Part shown: piece after piece, positions 29,852 to 42,300 of the stretch
Position numbering within the stretch: position 1 is the stretch's first letter
How the letters are laid out: each line of letters opens with the position of its first letter
Source of the DNA: Vespa crabro
Taxonomy: Eukaryota > Arthropoda > Insecta > Hymenoptera > Vespidae
Direction of reading: 5' to 3'
Length of the DNA stretch: 64,000 bases
Assembly (NCBI RefSeq): GCF_910589235.1
Contig: NC_060958.1
Coordinates: forward strand, 2,666,725 to 2,730,724
Made by a program: the position numbers and the translations under genes
The notes under the pieces: generated by a model
Seen by the model: only the letters and a program-made list of their open reading frames with translations
Databases searched by the model: none
What the model was told of the DNA's origin: nothing

Positions 29852-31215
29852 TTATATTCTTGTTATATTCTTTATTCTGCATCGATAGAACATAAAATCA
29901 ATGAAATTGAACGAGATTTCAAGTTTTCGTTTTTCGACGATACGCGTATATGAGCGAAAAATCGTATATACGATACGAAAAAATGTTAAAAAATTTGGTT
30001 CCAATATAAAATAGAAGTTTGATCTTATGAAATGCAATGTTCTGAATCGATTGGTAACATTTTTATAACTGTGGCACAAGTATTATTAAAGATTTCACGG
30101 TTTTAACTTCGCATATAGCGAAATTCGCGTATGTCGATTACGTTTTTCGACAATTATCATATGAAAACGCGTATTTAAACATAGTAAAAACGTTATATTC
30201 TTGTTATATTCTTTATTCTGCATCGATAGAACATAAAATCAATGAAATTGAACAAGATTTCAACTTTTCGTTTTTCGACGATACGCGTATATGAGCGAAA
30301 AATCGTATATACGATATGAAGGAATGTTAAAAACTTTGATTCCAATATAAAATAGATGTTTGATCTTATGAAATGCAATGTTCTGAATCGATTGGTAACA
30401 TTTTTCTAACTGTGGCACAAGTATTATTAAAGATTTCACGATTTTGTCTTCGCACATACCGAAATTCGCGTATGTCGATTACGTTTTTCGACAATTATCA
30501 AATGAAAACGCGTATTTAAACGTAGTAAAAACGTTATATTCTTGTTATATTCTTTATTCTGCATCGATAGAACATAAAATCAATGAAATTGAACGAGATT
30601 TCAAGTTTTCGTTTTTCGACGATACGCGTATATGAGCGAAAAATCGTATATACGATACGAAAAAATGTTAAAAAATTTGGTTCCAATATAAAATAGAAGT
30701 TTGATCTTATGAAATGCAATGTTCTGAATCGATTGGTAACATTTTTATAACTGTGGCACAAGTATTATTAAAGATTTCACGGTTTTAACTTCGCATATAG
30801 CGAAATTCGCGTATGTCGATTACGTTTTTCGACAATTATCATATGAAAACGCGTATTTAAACATAGTAAAAACGTTATATTCTTGTTATATTCTTTATTC
30901 TGCATCGATAGAACATAAAATCAATGAAATTGAACAAGATTTCAAGTTTTCGTTTTTCGACGATACGCGTATATGAGCGAAAAATCGTATATACGATATG
31001 AAGGAATGTTAAAAACTTTGAATCCAATATAAAATAGATGTTTGATCTTATGAAATGCAATGTTCTGAATCGATTGGTAACATTTTTCTAACTGTGGCAC
31101 AAGTATTATTAAAGATTTCACGATTTTGTCTTCGCACATACCGAAATTCGCGTATGTCGATTACGTTTTTCGACAATTATCAAATGAAAACGCGTATTTA
31201 AACGTAGTAAAAACG
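29852..31215. repeat. 2-monomer higher-order repeat, 682 bp
   Basis: The pair at 29852-30533 recurs at 30534-31215, sharing 'gttttaacttcgc' with 'catatagcg', 'aaaaatttggttcc', 'ttgaacaagatttcaa', 'gatatgaaggaatg', 'gattttgtcttcgcac' and 'caaatgaaaacg'. The 'aaaaatttggttcc' and 'catatagcg' unit already occurs at 29511, so this dimer grew from the last unit of the preceding 7-mer. Confidence 0.82.
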
Positions 31216-32090
31216 TTATATTCTTGTTATATTCTTTCTTCTGCATCGATAGAACATAAAATCAATGAAAATGAACGAGATTTCAAGTTTTCGTTTTACG
31301 ACGATACGCGTATATGAGCGAAAAATCGTATATACGATACAAAAGATGTTAAAAACTTTGATTACAATATAAAATAGATGTTTGATCTTATGAAATGCAA
31401 TGTTCTGAATCAATTGGTAAGATTTTTCTAACTGTGGCACAAGTATTATTAAAGATTTCACGATTTTATCTTCGCATATACCGAAATTCGCGTATGTCGA
31501 TTACGTTTTTCGACAATTATCATATGAAAACGCGTATTTAAACAATGTAAAAACGTTATATACCTGTTATATTCTTTATTCTGCATCGATAGAACATAAA
31601 ATCAATGAAATTGAACGAGATTTCAAGTTTTCGTTTTTCGACGATACGCGTATATGAGCGAAAAATCGTATATACGATACGAAAAAATGTTAAAAAATTT
31701 GGTTCCAATATAAAATAGAAGTTAGATCTAATGAAATGCAATGTTCTGAATCGATTGGTAACATTTTTCTAACTGTGGCACAAATATTATTAAAGATTTC
31801 ACGGTTTTATCTTCGCATATACCGAAATTCGCGTATGTCGATTACGTATTTCGACAAATATCATATGAAAACGCGTATTTAAACATAGTAAAAACGTTAT
31901 ATTCTTGTTATATTCTTTATTCTGCATCGATAGAACATAAAATCAATGAAATTGAACGAGATTTCAAGTTTTCGTTTTTCGACGATACGCGTATATGAGC
32001 GAAAAATCGTATATACGATACGAAAGAATGTTAAAAACTTTAATTCCAATATAAAATAGATGTTTGATCTTATGAAATGCAATGTTCTGA
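31216..32090. repeat. Short mosaic stretch of satellite
   Basis: Two to three ordinary monomers with private changes ('aatgaaaatgaacg' near 31264, 'cgttttacgacg' near 31293, 'gttagatctaatg' near 31722). They do not belong to an obvious local higher-order unit. No gene is visible. Confidence 0.75.
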
Positions 32091-33963
32091 ATCGATTGGT
32101 AACATTTTTATAACTGTGGCACAAGCATTATTAAAGATTTCACGGTTTTATCTTTGCATATACCGAAATTCGCGTATGTCGATTACGTTTTTCGACAATT
32201 ATCATATGAAAACGCGTATTTAAACATAGTAAAAACGTTATATTCTTGTTATATTCTTTATTCCGCATCGATAGAACATAAAATCAATGAAATTGAACGA
32301 GATTGCAAGTTTTCGTTTTTCGACGGTACGCGTATATGAGCGAAAAATCGTATATACGATATGAAAGAATGTTAAAATCTTTGATTCCAATATAAAATAG
32401 AAGTTTGATCTTATGAAATGCAATGTTCTGAATCGATTGGTAACATTTCTATAACTGTGGCACAAGTATTATTAAAGATTTCACGGTTTTATCTTCGCAT
32501 ATACCGAAATTCGCGTATGTCGATTACGTTTTTCGACAAATATCATATGAAAACGCGTATTTAAACATAGTAAAAACGTTATATTCTTGTTATATTCTTT
32601 ATTCTGCATCGATAGAACATAAAATCAATGAAATTGAACGAGATTTCAAGTTTTCGTTTTTCGACGATACGCATATATGAGCGGAAAATCGTATATACGA
32701 TACGAAAAAATGTTAAAAAATTTGGTTCCAATATAAAATAGAAGTTTGATCTTATGAAATGCAATGTTCTGAATCGATTGGTAACATTTTTCTAACTGTG
32801 GCACAAGTATTATTAAAGATTTCACGATTTTATCTTCGCATATACCGAAATTCGCGTATGTCGATTACGTTTTTCGACAATTATCATATGAAAACGCGTA
32901 TTTAAACAATGTAAAAACGTTATATTCTTGTTATATTCTTTATTCTGCATCGATAGAACATAAAATCAATGAAATTGAACGAGATTTCAAGTTTTCGTTT
33001 TTCGACGATACGCGTATATGGGCGTAAAATCGTATATACGATATGATAGAATGTTAAAAACTTTGATTCCAATATAAAATAGAAGTTTGATCTTATGAAA
33101 TGCAATGTTCTGAATCGATTGGTTACATTTTTATAACTGTGGCATAAGTATTATTAAAGATTTCACGATTTCATCTTCGCATATACCGAAATTCGCGTAT
33201 GTCGATTACGTTTTTCGACAATTATCATATGAAAACGCGTATTTAAACGTAGTAAAAACGTTATATTCTTGTTGTATTCTTTATTCTGCATCGATAGAAC
33301 ATAAAATCAATGAAATTGAACGAGGTTTCAAGTTTTCGTTTTTCGACGGTACGCGTATATGAGCGAAAATCGTATATACGATATGAAAGAATGTTAAAAA
33401 CTATAATTGCAATATAAAATAGATGTTTGATCTTATGAAATGCAATGTTCTGAATCGATTGGTAACATTTTTATAACTGTGGCACAAGCATTATTAAAGA
33501 TTTCACGGTTTTATCTTTGCATATACCGAAATTCGCGTATGTCGATTACGTTTTTCGACAATTATCATATGAAAACGCGTATTTAAACATAGTAAAAACG
33601 TTATATTCTTGTTATATTCTTTATTCTGCATCGATAGAACATAAAATCAATGAAATTGAACGAGATTGCAAGTTTTCGTTTTTCGACGGTACGCGTATAT
33701 GAGCGAAAAATCGTATATACGATATGAAAGAATGTTAAAATCTTTGATTCCAATATAAAATAGAAGTTTGATCTTATGAAATGCAATGTTCTGAATCGAT
33801 TGGTAACATTTCTATAACTGTGGCACAAGTATTATTAAAGATTTCACGGTTTTATCTTCGCATATACCGAAATTCGCGTATGTCGATTACGTTTTTCGAC
33901 AAATATCATATGAAAACGCGTATTTAAACATAGTAAGAACGTTATATTCTTGTTATATTCTTT
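32090..33963. repeat. 4-monomer offset duplication, 1363 bp
   Basis: About 32090-32590 recurs at 33453-33953. Shared markers are 'cacaagcattatt', 'tatctttgcatatacc', 'gagattgcaag', 'cgacggtacgcg', 'ttaaaatctttg' and 'catttctataactg'. The offset is one base short of four units because the intervening unit has 'gcgaaaatcg' with one A fewer (near 33362). The marker unit is reused several times further right (37.2, 42.0, 45.4 and 46.5 kb). Confidence 0.8.
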
Positions 33964-35985
33964 ATTCTGCATCGATAGAACATAAAATCAATGAAATCGA
34001 ACGAGGTTTCAAGTTTTCGTTTTTCGACGGTACGCGTATATGAGCGAAAATCGTATATACGATATGAAAGAATGTTAAAAACTTTGATTCCAATATAAAA
34101 TAGATGTTTGATCTTATGAAATGCAATGTTATGAATCGATTGGTAACATTTTTATTACTGTGGCACAAGTATTATTAAAGATATCACGATTTTATCTTCG
34201 CATATACCGAAATTCGCGTATGTCGATTACGTTTTTCGAAAATTATCATATGAAAACGCGTATTTAAACATAGTAAAAACGTTATATTCTTGTCATATTC
34301 TTTATTCTGCATCGATAGAACATAAAATCAATGAAATTGAACGAGATTTCAAGTTTTCGTTTTTCGACGATACGCGTATATGAGCGAAAAATCGTATATA
34401 CGATATGAAAGAATGTTAAAAACTTTGATTCCAATATAAAATAGAAGTTTGATCTTATGAAATGCAATGTTCTGAATCGATTGGCAACATTTTTCTAACT
34501 GTGGCACAAATATTATTAAAGATTTCACGGTTTTATCTTCGCATATACCGAAATTCGCGTATGTCGATTACGTATTTCGACAAATATCATATGAAAACGC
34601 GTATTTAAACATAGTAAAAACGTTATATTCTTGTTATATTCTTTATTCTGCATCGATAGAACATAAAATCAATGAAATTGAACGAGATTTCAAGTATTCG
34701 TTTTTCGACGATACACGTATATGAGCGAAAAATCGTATATACGATATGAAAGAATGTTAAAAACTTTGATTCCAATATAAAATAGATGTTTGATCTTATG
34801 AAATGCAATGTTCTGAATCGATTGGTTACATTTTTATAACTGTGGCAAAAGTATTATTAAAGATTTCACGATTTTACCTTCGCATATACCGAAATTCGCG
34901 TATGTCGATTAAGTTTTTCGACAATTATCATATGAAAACGCGTATTTAAACATAGTAAAAACGTTATATTCTTGTTATATTCTGTATTCTGCATCGATAG
35001 AACATAAAATCAATGAAATTGAACGAGATTTCAAGTTTTCGTTTTTCAACGATACGCGTATATGAGCGAAAAATCGTATATACGATATGAAAGAATGTTA
35101 AAAACTTTGATTCCAATATAAAATAGATGTTTGATCTTATGAAATGCAATGTTCTGAATCGATTGGTAACATTTTTATAACTGTGGCACAAGTATTATTA
35201 AAGATTTCACGATTTTATCTTCGCATATACCGAAATTCGCGTATGTCGATTACGTTTTTCGACAATTATCATATGAAAACGCGTATTTAAACAATGTAAA
35301 AACGTTATATTCTTGTTATATTCTTTATTCTGCATCGATAGAACATAAAATCAATGAAATTGAACGAGATTTCAAGATTTCGTTTTTCGACGATACGCGT
35401 ATATGGGCGTAAAATCGTATATAGGATATGATAGAATGTTAAAAACTTTGATTCCAATATAAAATAGAAGTTTGATCTTATGAAATGCAATGTTCTGAAT
35501 CGATTGGTAACATTTTTATAACTGTGGCACAAGTATTATTAAAGATTTCACGATTTTATCTTCGCATATACCGAAATTCGCGTATGTCGATTACGTTTTT
35601 CGACAATTATCATATGAAAACGCGTATTTAAACAATGTAAAAACGTTATATTCTTGTTATATTCTTTATTCTGCATCGATAGAACATAAAATCAATGAAA
35701 TTGAACGAGATTTCAAGTTTTCGTTTTTCGACGATACGCGTATATGGGCGTAAAATCGTATATACGATATGATAGAATGTTAAAAACTTTGATTCCAATA
35801 TAAAATAGAAGTTTGATCTTATGAAATGCAATGTTCTGAATCGATTGGTAACATTTTTATTACTGTGGCACAAGTATTATTAAAGATATCACGATTTTAT
35901 CTTCGCATATACCGAAATTCGCGTATGTCGATTACGTTTTTCGACAATTATCATATGAAAACGCGTATTTAAACATAGTAAAAAC

Positions 35986-36007
35986 GTTATATTCTTGTTA
36001 TATTCTT
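35986..36007. repeat. 11-bp tandem direct repeat inside the monomer (representative copy)
   Basis: The 11-mer gttatattctt occurs twice back to back (35986-35996 and 35997-36007). It is present in nearly all units and looks like a small slippage duplication fixed before the array was amplified. Confidence 0.85.
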
Positions 36008-36242
36008 TATTCTGCATCGATAGAACATAAAATCAATGAAATTGAACGAGATTTCAAGTTTTCGTTTTTCAACGATACGCGTATATGAGCGAAAAATCGT
36101 ATATACGATATGAAAGAATGTTAAAAACTTTGATTCCAATATAAAATAGATGTTTGATCTTATGAAATGCAATGTTCTGAATCGATTGGTAACATTTTTA
36201 TAACTGTGGCACAAGTATTATTAAAGATTTCACGATTTTACC

Positions 36243-36257
36243 TTCGCATATACCGAA
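36243..36257 (-). other. CENP-B-box-like motif, degenerate (representative copy)
   Basis: On the minus strand this reads TTCGGTATATGCGAA. Against the mammalian CENP-B core TTCGNNNNANNCGGG it keeps TTCG, the central A and CG, which is 7 of the 9 fixed positions. The final GG is AA. The site occurs once per monomer, with occasional substitutions (for example 'tttgcatatacc' near 32155, 'catatagcg' near 29773 and 'catatacag' near 50567). A chance match is quite possible, and functional binding would not be expected from the mammalian rule without the final GG. Confidence 0.3.
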
Positions 36258-36415
36258 ATTCGCGTATGTCGATTACGTTTTTCGACAATTATCATATGAA
36301 AACGCGTATTTAAACATAGTAAAAACGTTATATTCTTGTTATATACTTTATTCTGCATCGATAGAACATAAAATCAATGAAATTGAACGAGATTTCAAGT
36401 TTTCGTTTTTCAACG

Positions 36416-36425
36416 ATACGCGTAT
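36416..36425. other. 10-bp palindrome with MluI-type ACGCGT core (representative copy)
   Basis: ATACGCGTAT is self-complementary and lies 11 bp before the 14-bp palindrome, so two dyads cluster within 35 bp of each unit. A second ACGCGT without the longer symmetry lies about 113 bp earlier in the unit. Subfamilies alter this site to acgctt, acacgt, acgcgtg or aaggcg. Confidence 0.75.
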
Positions 36426-36436
36426 ATGAGCGAAAA

Positions 36437-36450
36437 ATCGTATATACGAT
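36437..36450. other. 14-bp perfect palindrome (representative copy)
   Basis: ATCGTATATACGAT equals its own reverse complement. It recurs once per monomer in the majority subfamily. It is broken in the left-hand subfamily, which reads 'tatatgcgatacg', and in units of the 49-58 kb region with 'cgaatatacg' or 'cgtatatatgatacg'. Such a dyad could extrude as a small cruciform or bind a dimeric protein. No role is demonstrated. Confidence 0.8.
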
Positions 36451-39389
36451 ATGAAAGAATGTTAAAAACTTTGATTCCAATATAAAATAGATGTTTGATC
36501 TTATGAAATGCAATGTTCTGAATCGATTGGTAACATTTTTATAACTGTGGCACAAGTATTATTAAAGATTTCACGATTTTATCTTCGCATATACCGAAAT
36601 TCGCGTATGTCGATTACGTTTTTCGACAATTATCATATGAAAACGCGTATTTAAACATAGTAAAAACGTTATATTCTTGTCATATTCTTTATTCTGCATC
36701 GATAGAACATAAAATCAATGAAATTGAACGAGATTTCAAGTTTTCGTTTTTCGACGATACGCGTATATGAGCGAAAAATCGTATATACGATATGAAAGAA
36801 TGTTAAAAACTTTGATTCCAATATAAAATAGAAGTTTGATCTTATGAAATGCAATGTTCTGAATCGATTGGCAACATTTTTCTAACTGTGGCACAAATAT
36901 TATTAAAGATTTCACGGTTTTATCTTCGCATATACCGAAATTCGCGTATGTCGATTACGTATTTCGACAAATATCATATGAAAACGCGTATTTAAACATA
37001 GTAAAAACGTTATATTCTTGTTATATTCTTTATTCTGCATCGATAGAACATAAAATCAATGAAATTGAACGAGATTTCAAGTTTTCGTTTTTCGACGATA
37101 CGCGTATATGAGCGAAAAATCGTATATACGATACGAAAGAATGTTAAAAACTTTAATTCCAATATAAAATAGATGTTTGATCTTATGAAATGCAATGTTC
37201 TGAATCGATTGGTAACATTTTTATAACTGTGGCACAAGCATTATTAAAGATTTCACGGTTTTATCTTTGCATATACCGAAATTCGCTTATGTCGATTACG
37301 TTTTTCGACAATTATCATATGAAAACGCGTATTTAAACATAGTAAAAACGTTATATTCTTGTTATATTCTTTATACTGCATCGATAGAACATAAAATCAA
37401 TGAAATTGAACGAGATTGCAAGTTTTCGTTTTTCGACGGTACGCGTATATGAGCGAAAAATCGTATATACGATATGAAAGAATGTTAAAATCTTTGATTC
37501 CAATATAAAATAGATGTATGATCTTATGAAATGCAATGTTCTGAGTCGATTGGTTACATTTTTCTGACTGTGGCACAAGTATTATTAAAGATTTCACGAT
37601 TTTATCTTCGCATATACCGAAATTCGCGTATGTCGATTACGTTTTTCGACAAATATCATATGAAAACGCGTATTTAAACATAGTAAAAACGTTATATTCT
37701 TGTCATATTCTTTATTCTGCATCGATAGAACATAAAATCAATGAAATTGAACGAGATTTCAAGTTTTCGTTTTTCGACGATACGCGTATATGAGCGAAAA
37801 ATCGTATATACGATATGAAAGAATGTTAAAAACTTTGATTCCAATATAAAATTGATGTTTGATCTTATGAAATGCAATGTTCTGAATCGATTGGTTACAT
37901 TTTTATAACTGTGGCAAAAGTATTATTAAAGATTTCACGATTTTAACTTCGCATATACCGAAATTGGCGTATGTCGATTACGTTTTTCGACAATTATCAT
38001 ATGAAATCGCTTATTTAAACATAGTAAAAACGTTATATTCTTGTTATATTCTTTATTCTGCATCTATAGAACATAAAATCAATGAAATTGAACGAGATTT
38101 CAAGTTTTCGTTTTGCAACGATACGCGTATATGAGCGAAAAATCGTATATACGATATGAAAGAATGTTAAAAACTTTGATTCCAATATAAAATAGATGTT
38201 TGATCTTATGAAATGCAATGTTCTGAATCGATTGGTAACATTTTTATAACTGTGGCACAAGTATTATTAAAGATTTCACGGTTTTATCTTCGCATATACC
38301 GAAATTCGCGTATGTCGATTAAGTTTTTCGACAATTATCATATGAAAACGCGTATTTAAACATAGTAAAAACTTATATTCTTGTCATATTCTTTATTCTG
38401 CATCGATAGAACATAAAATCAATGAAATTGAACGAGATTTCAAGTTTTCGTTTTTCGACGATACGCGTATATGAGCGAAAAATCGTATATACGATATGAA
38501 AGAATGTTAAAAACTTTGATTCCAATATAAAATAGAAGTTTGATCTTATGAAATGCAATGTTCTGAATCGATTGGCAACATTTTTCTAATTGTGGCACAA
38601 ATATTATTAAAGATTTCACGGTTTTATCTTCGCATATACCGAAATTCGCGTATGTCGATTACGTATTTCGACAAATATCATATGAAAACGCGTATTTAAA
38701 CATAGTAAAAACGTTATATTCTTGTTATATTCTTTATTCTGCATCGATAGAACATAAAATCAATGAAATTGAACGAGATTTCAAGTTTTCGTTTTTCAAC
38801 GATACGCGTATATGAGCGAAAAATCGTATATACGATATGAAAGAATGTTAAAAACTTTGATTCCAATATAAAATAGATGTTTGATCTTATGAAATGCAAT
38901 GTTCTGAATCGATTGGTAACATTTTTATAACTGTGGCACAAGTATTATTAAAGATTTCACGATTTTACCTTCGCATATACCGAAATTCGCGTATGTCGAT
39001 TACGTTTTTCGACAATTATCATATGAAAACGCGTATTTAAACATAGTAAAAACGTTATATTCTTGTTATATTCTTTATTCTGCATCGATAGAACATAAAA
39101 TCAATGAAATTGAACGAGATTTCAAGTTTTCGTTTTTCAACGATACGCGTATATGAGCGAAAAATCGTATATACGATATGAAAGAATGTTAAAAACTTTG
39201 ATTCCAATATAAAATAGATGTTTGATCTTATGAAATGCAATGTTCTGAATCGATTGGTAACATTTTTATAACTGTGGCACAAGTATTATTAAAGATTTCA
39301 CGATTTTATCTTCGCATATACCGAAATTCGCGTATGTCGATTACGTTTTTCGACAATTATCATATGAAAACGCGTATTTAAACAATGTA

Positions 39390-42300
39390 AAAACGTTATA
39401 TTCTTGTTATATTCTTTATTCTGCATCGATAGAACATAAAATCAATGAAATTGAACGAGATTTCAAGATTTCGTTTTTCGACGATACGCGTATATGGGCG
39501 TAAAATCGTATATACGATATGATAGAATGTTAAAAACTTTGATTCCAATATAAAATAGAAGTTTGATCTTATGAAATGCAATGTTCTGAATCGATTGGTA
39601 ACATTTTTATAACTGTGGCACAAGTATTATTAAAGATTTCACGATTTTATCTTCGCATATACCGAAATTCGCGTATGTCGATTACGTTTTTCGACAATTA
39701 TCATATGAAAACCCGTATTTAAACAATGTAAAAACGTTATATTCTTGTTATATTCTTTATTCTGCATCGATAGAACATAAAATCAATGAAATTGAACGAG
39801 ATTTCAAGATTTCGTTTTTCGACGATACGCGTATATGGGCGTAAAATCGTATATACGATATGATAGAATGTTAAAAACTTTGATTCCAATATAAAATAGA
39901 AGTTTGATCTTATGAAATGCAATGTTCTGAATCGATTGGTTACATTTTTATAACTGTGGCATAAGTATTATTAAAGATTTCACGATTTCATCTTCGCATA
40001 TACCGAAATTCGCGTATGTCGATTACGTTTTTCGACAATTATCATATGAAAACGCGTATTTAAACGTAGTAAAAACGTTATATTCTTGTTGTATTCTTTA
40101 TTCTGCATCGATAGAACATAAAATCAATGAAATTGAACGAGATTTCAAGTTTTCGTTTTTCAACGATACGCGTATATGAGCGAAAAATCGTATATACGAT
40201 ATGAAAGAATGTTAAAAACTTTGATTCCAATATAAAATAGATGTTTGATCTTATGAAATGCAATGTTCTGAATCGATTGGTAACATTTTTATAACTGTGG
40301 CACAAGTATTATTAAAGATTTCACGATTTTATCTTCGCATATACCGAAATTCGCGTATGTCGATTACGTTTTTCGACAATTATCATATGAAAACGCGTAT
40401 TTAAACAATGTAAAAACGTTATATTCTTGTTATATTCTTTATTCTGCATCGATAGAACATAAAATCAATGAAATTGAACGAGATTTCAAGTTTTCGTTTT
40501 TCGACGATACGCGTATATGGGCGTAAAATCGTATATACGATATGATAGAATGTTAAAAACTTTGATTCCAATATAAAATAGAAGTTTGATCTTATGAAAT
40601 GCAATGTTCTGAATCGATTGGTTACATTTTTATAACTGTGGCATAAGTATTATTAAAGATTTCACGATTTCATCTTCGCATATACCGAAATTCGCGTATG
40701 TCGATTACGTTTTTCGACAATTATCATATGAAAACGCGTATTTAAACGTAGTAAAAACGTTATATTCTTGTTGTATTCTTTATTCTGCATCGATAGAACA
40801 TAAAATCAATGAAATTGAACGAGGTTTCAAGTTTTCGTTTTTCGACGGTACGCGTATATGAGCGAAAATCGTATATACGATATGAAAGAATGTTAAAAAC
40901 TTTGATTCCAATATAAAATAGATGTTTGATCTTATGAAATGCAATCTTCTGAATCGATTGGTAACATTTTTATTACTGTGGCACAAGTATTATTAAAGAT
41001 ATCACGATTTTATCTTCGCATATACCGAAATTCGCGTATGTCGATTACGTTTTTCGAAAATTATCATATGAAAACGCGTATTTAAACATAGTAAAACCGT
41101 TATATTCTTGTCATATTCTTTATTCTGCATCGATAGAACATAAAATCAATGAAATTGAACGAGATTTCAAGTTTTCGTTTTTCGACGATACGCGTATATG
41201 AGCGAAAAATCGTATATACGATATGAAAGAATGTTAAAAACTTTGATTCCAATATAAAATAGAAGTTTGATCTTATGAAATGCAATGTTCTGAATCGATT
41301 GGCAACATTTTTCTAACTGTGGCACAAATATTATTAAAGATTTCACGGTTTTATCTTCGCATATACCGAAATTCGCGTATGTCGATTACGTTTTTCGACA
41401 AATATCATATGAAAACGCGTATTTAAACATAGTAAAAACGTTATATTCTTGTTATATTCTTTATTCTGCATCGATAGAACATAAAATCAATGAAATTGAA
41501 CGAGATTTCAAGTTTTCGTTTTTCGACGATACGCGTATATGAGCGAAAAATCGTATATACGATACGAAAGAATGTTAAAAACTTTAATTCCAATATAAAA
41601 TAGATGTTTGATCTTATGAAATGCAATGTTCTGAATCGATTGGTAACATTTTTCTAACTGTGGCACAAGTATTATTAAAGATTTCACGATTTTATCTTCG
41701 CATATACCGAAATTCGCGTATGTCGATTACGTTTTTCGACAATTATCATATGAAAACGCGTATTTAAACATAGTAAAAACGTTATATTCTTGTTATATTC
41801 TTTATTCTGCATCGATAGAACATAAAATCAATGAAATTGAATGAGATTTCAAGTTTTCGTTTTTCGACGATACGCGTATATGAGCGAAAAATCGTATATA
41901 CGATACGAAAGAATGTTAAAAACTTTAATTCCAATATAAAATAGATGTTTGATCTTATGAAATGCAATGTTCTGAATCGATTGGTAACATTTTTATAACT
42001 GTGGCACAAGCATTATTAAAGATTTCACGGTTTTATCTTTGCATATACCGAAATTCGCGTATGTCGATTACGTTTTTCGACAATTATCATATGAAAACGC
42101 GTATTTAAACATAGTAAAAACGTTATATTCTTGTTATATTCTTTATACTGCATCGATAGAACATAAAATCAATGAAACTGAACGAGATTGCAAGTTTTCG
42201 TTTTTCGACGGTACGCGTATATGAGCGAAAAATCGTATATACGATATGAAAGAATGTTAAAATCTTTGATTCCAATATAAAATAGATGTATGATCTTATG

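Larger units (their letters stand above)
36181..36521. repeat. Reference 341-bp monomer
   Basis: One unit used here to describe the anatomy. By hand count it has 47 C and 51 G (28.7% G+C) and 21 CpG. In order it holds the anchor atcgattggt; a CENP-B-box-like site (36243-36257); an ACGCGT at 36303-36308; a short direct repeat near 36327-36348, whose second copy is mutated here; the 10-bp palindrome ATACGCGTAT (36416-36425); and the 14-bp palindrome ATCGTATATACGAT (36437-36450). It then runs through an A/T-rich stretch back to the next anchor at 36522. The core 'cgttttt' plus 'cgac' occurs twice per typical unit, 128 bp apart (in the next unit at 36617-36627 and 36745-36755). This unit carries a few private or subfamily bases, such as 'ttcaacg' for the commoner 'ttcgacg'. 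The phase was chosen arbitrarily, since no natural start is evident. Confidence 0.95.
33964..39389. repeat. Mosaic domain with reused modules
   Basis: About 16 monomers built from a few module types. One has 'cttgtcatattc' plus 'ggcaacatttttc' (near 34290, 36677, 38390). One has 'tatatgggcgtaaaatcg' with 'gatatgatag' (35401, 35743). One has 'ttcaacgatacgcgtatatg' (35047, 36070, 36411, 38797, 39138). About 35960-36650 recurs at 38687-39377 (2727 bp). About 37010-37940 recurs at 41782-42715 (4772 bp). The region looks like shuffled remains of earlier higher-order units. Confidence 0.75.

Noticed and set aside
32154..32339. Plus-strand 61-codon frames (MHIPKFAYVDY...) near 32.2, 33.5, 37.3, 42.0, 45.4, 46.5 and 62.5 kb
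   Set aside because: They begin at TTG, created by a single C-to-T change (ttcgcata to tttgcata) in one recurring module. This reflects copying of the module, not a gene.
36243..36257. Plus-strand reading of the same site as a CENP-B box
   Set aside because: In the plus orientation (TTCGCATATACCGAA) only 6 of 9 core positions match because the central A is T. The minus-strand reading is better, and even that is reported only as weak.
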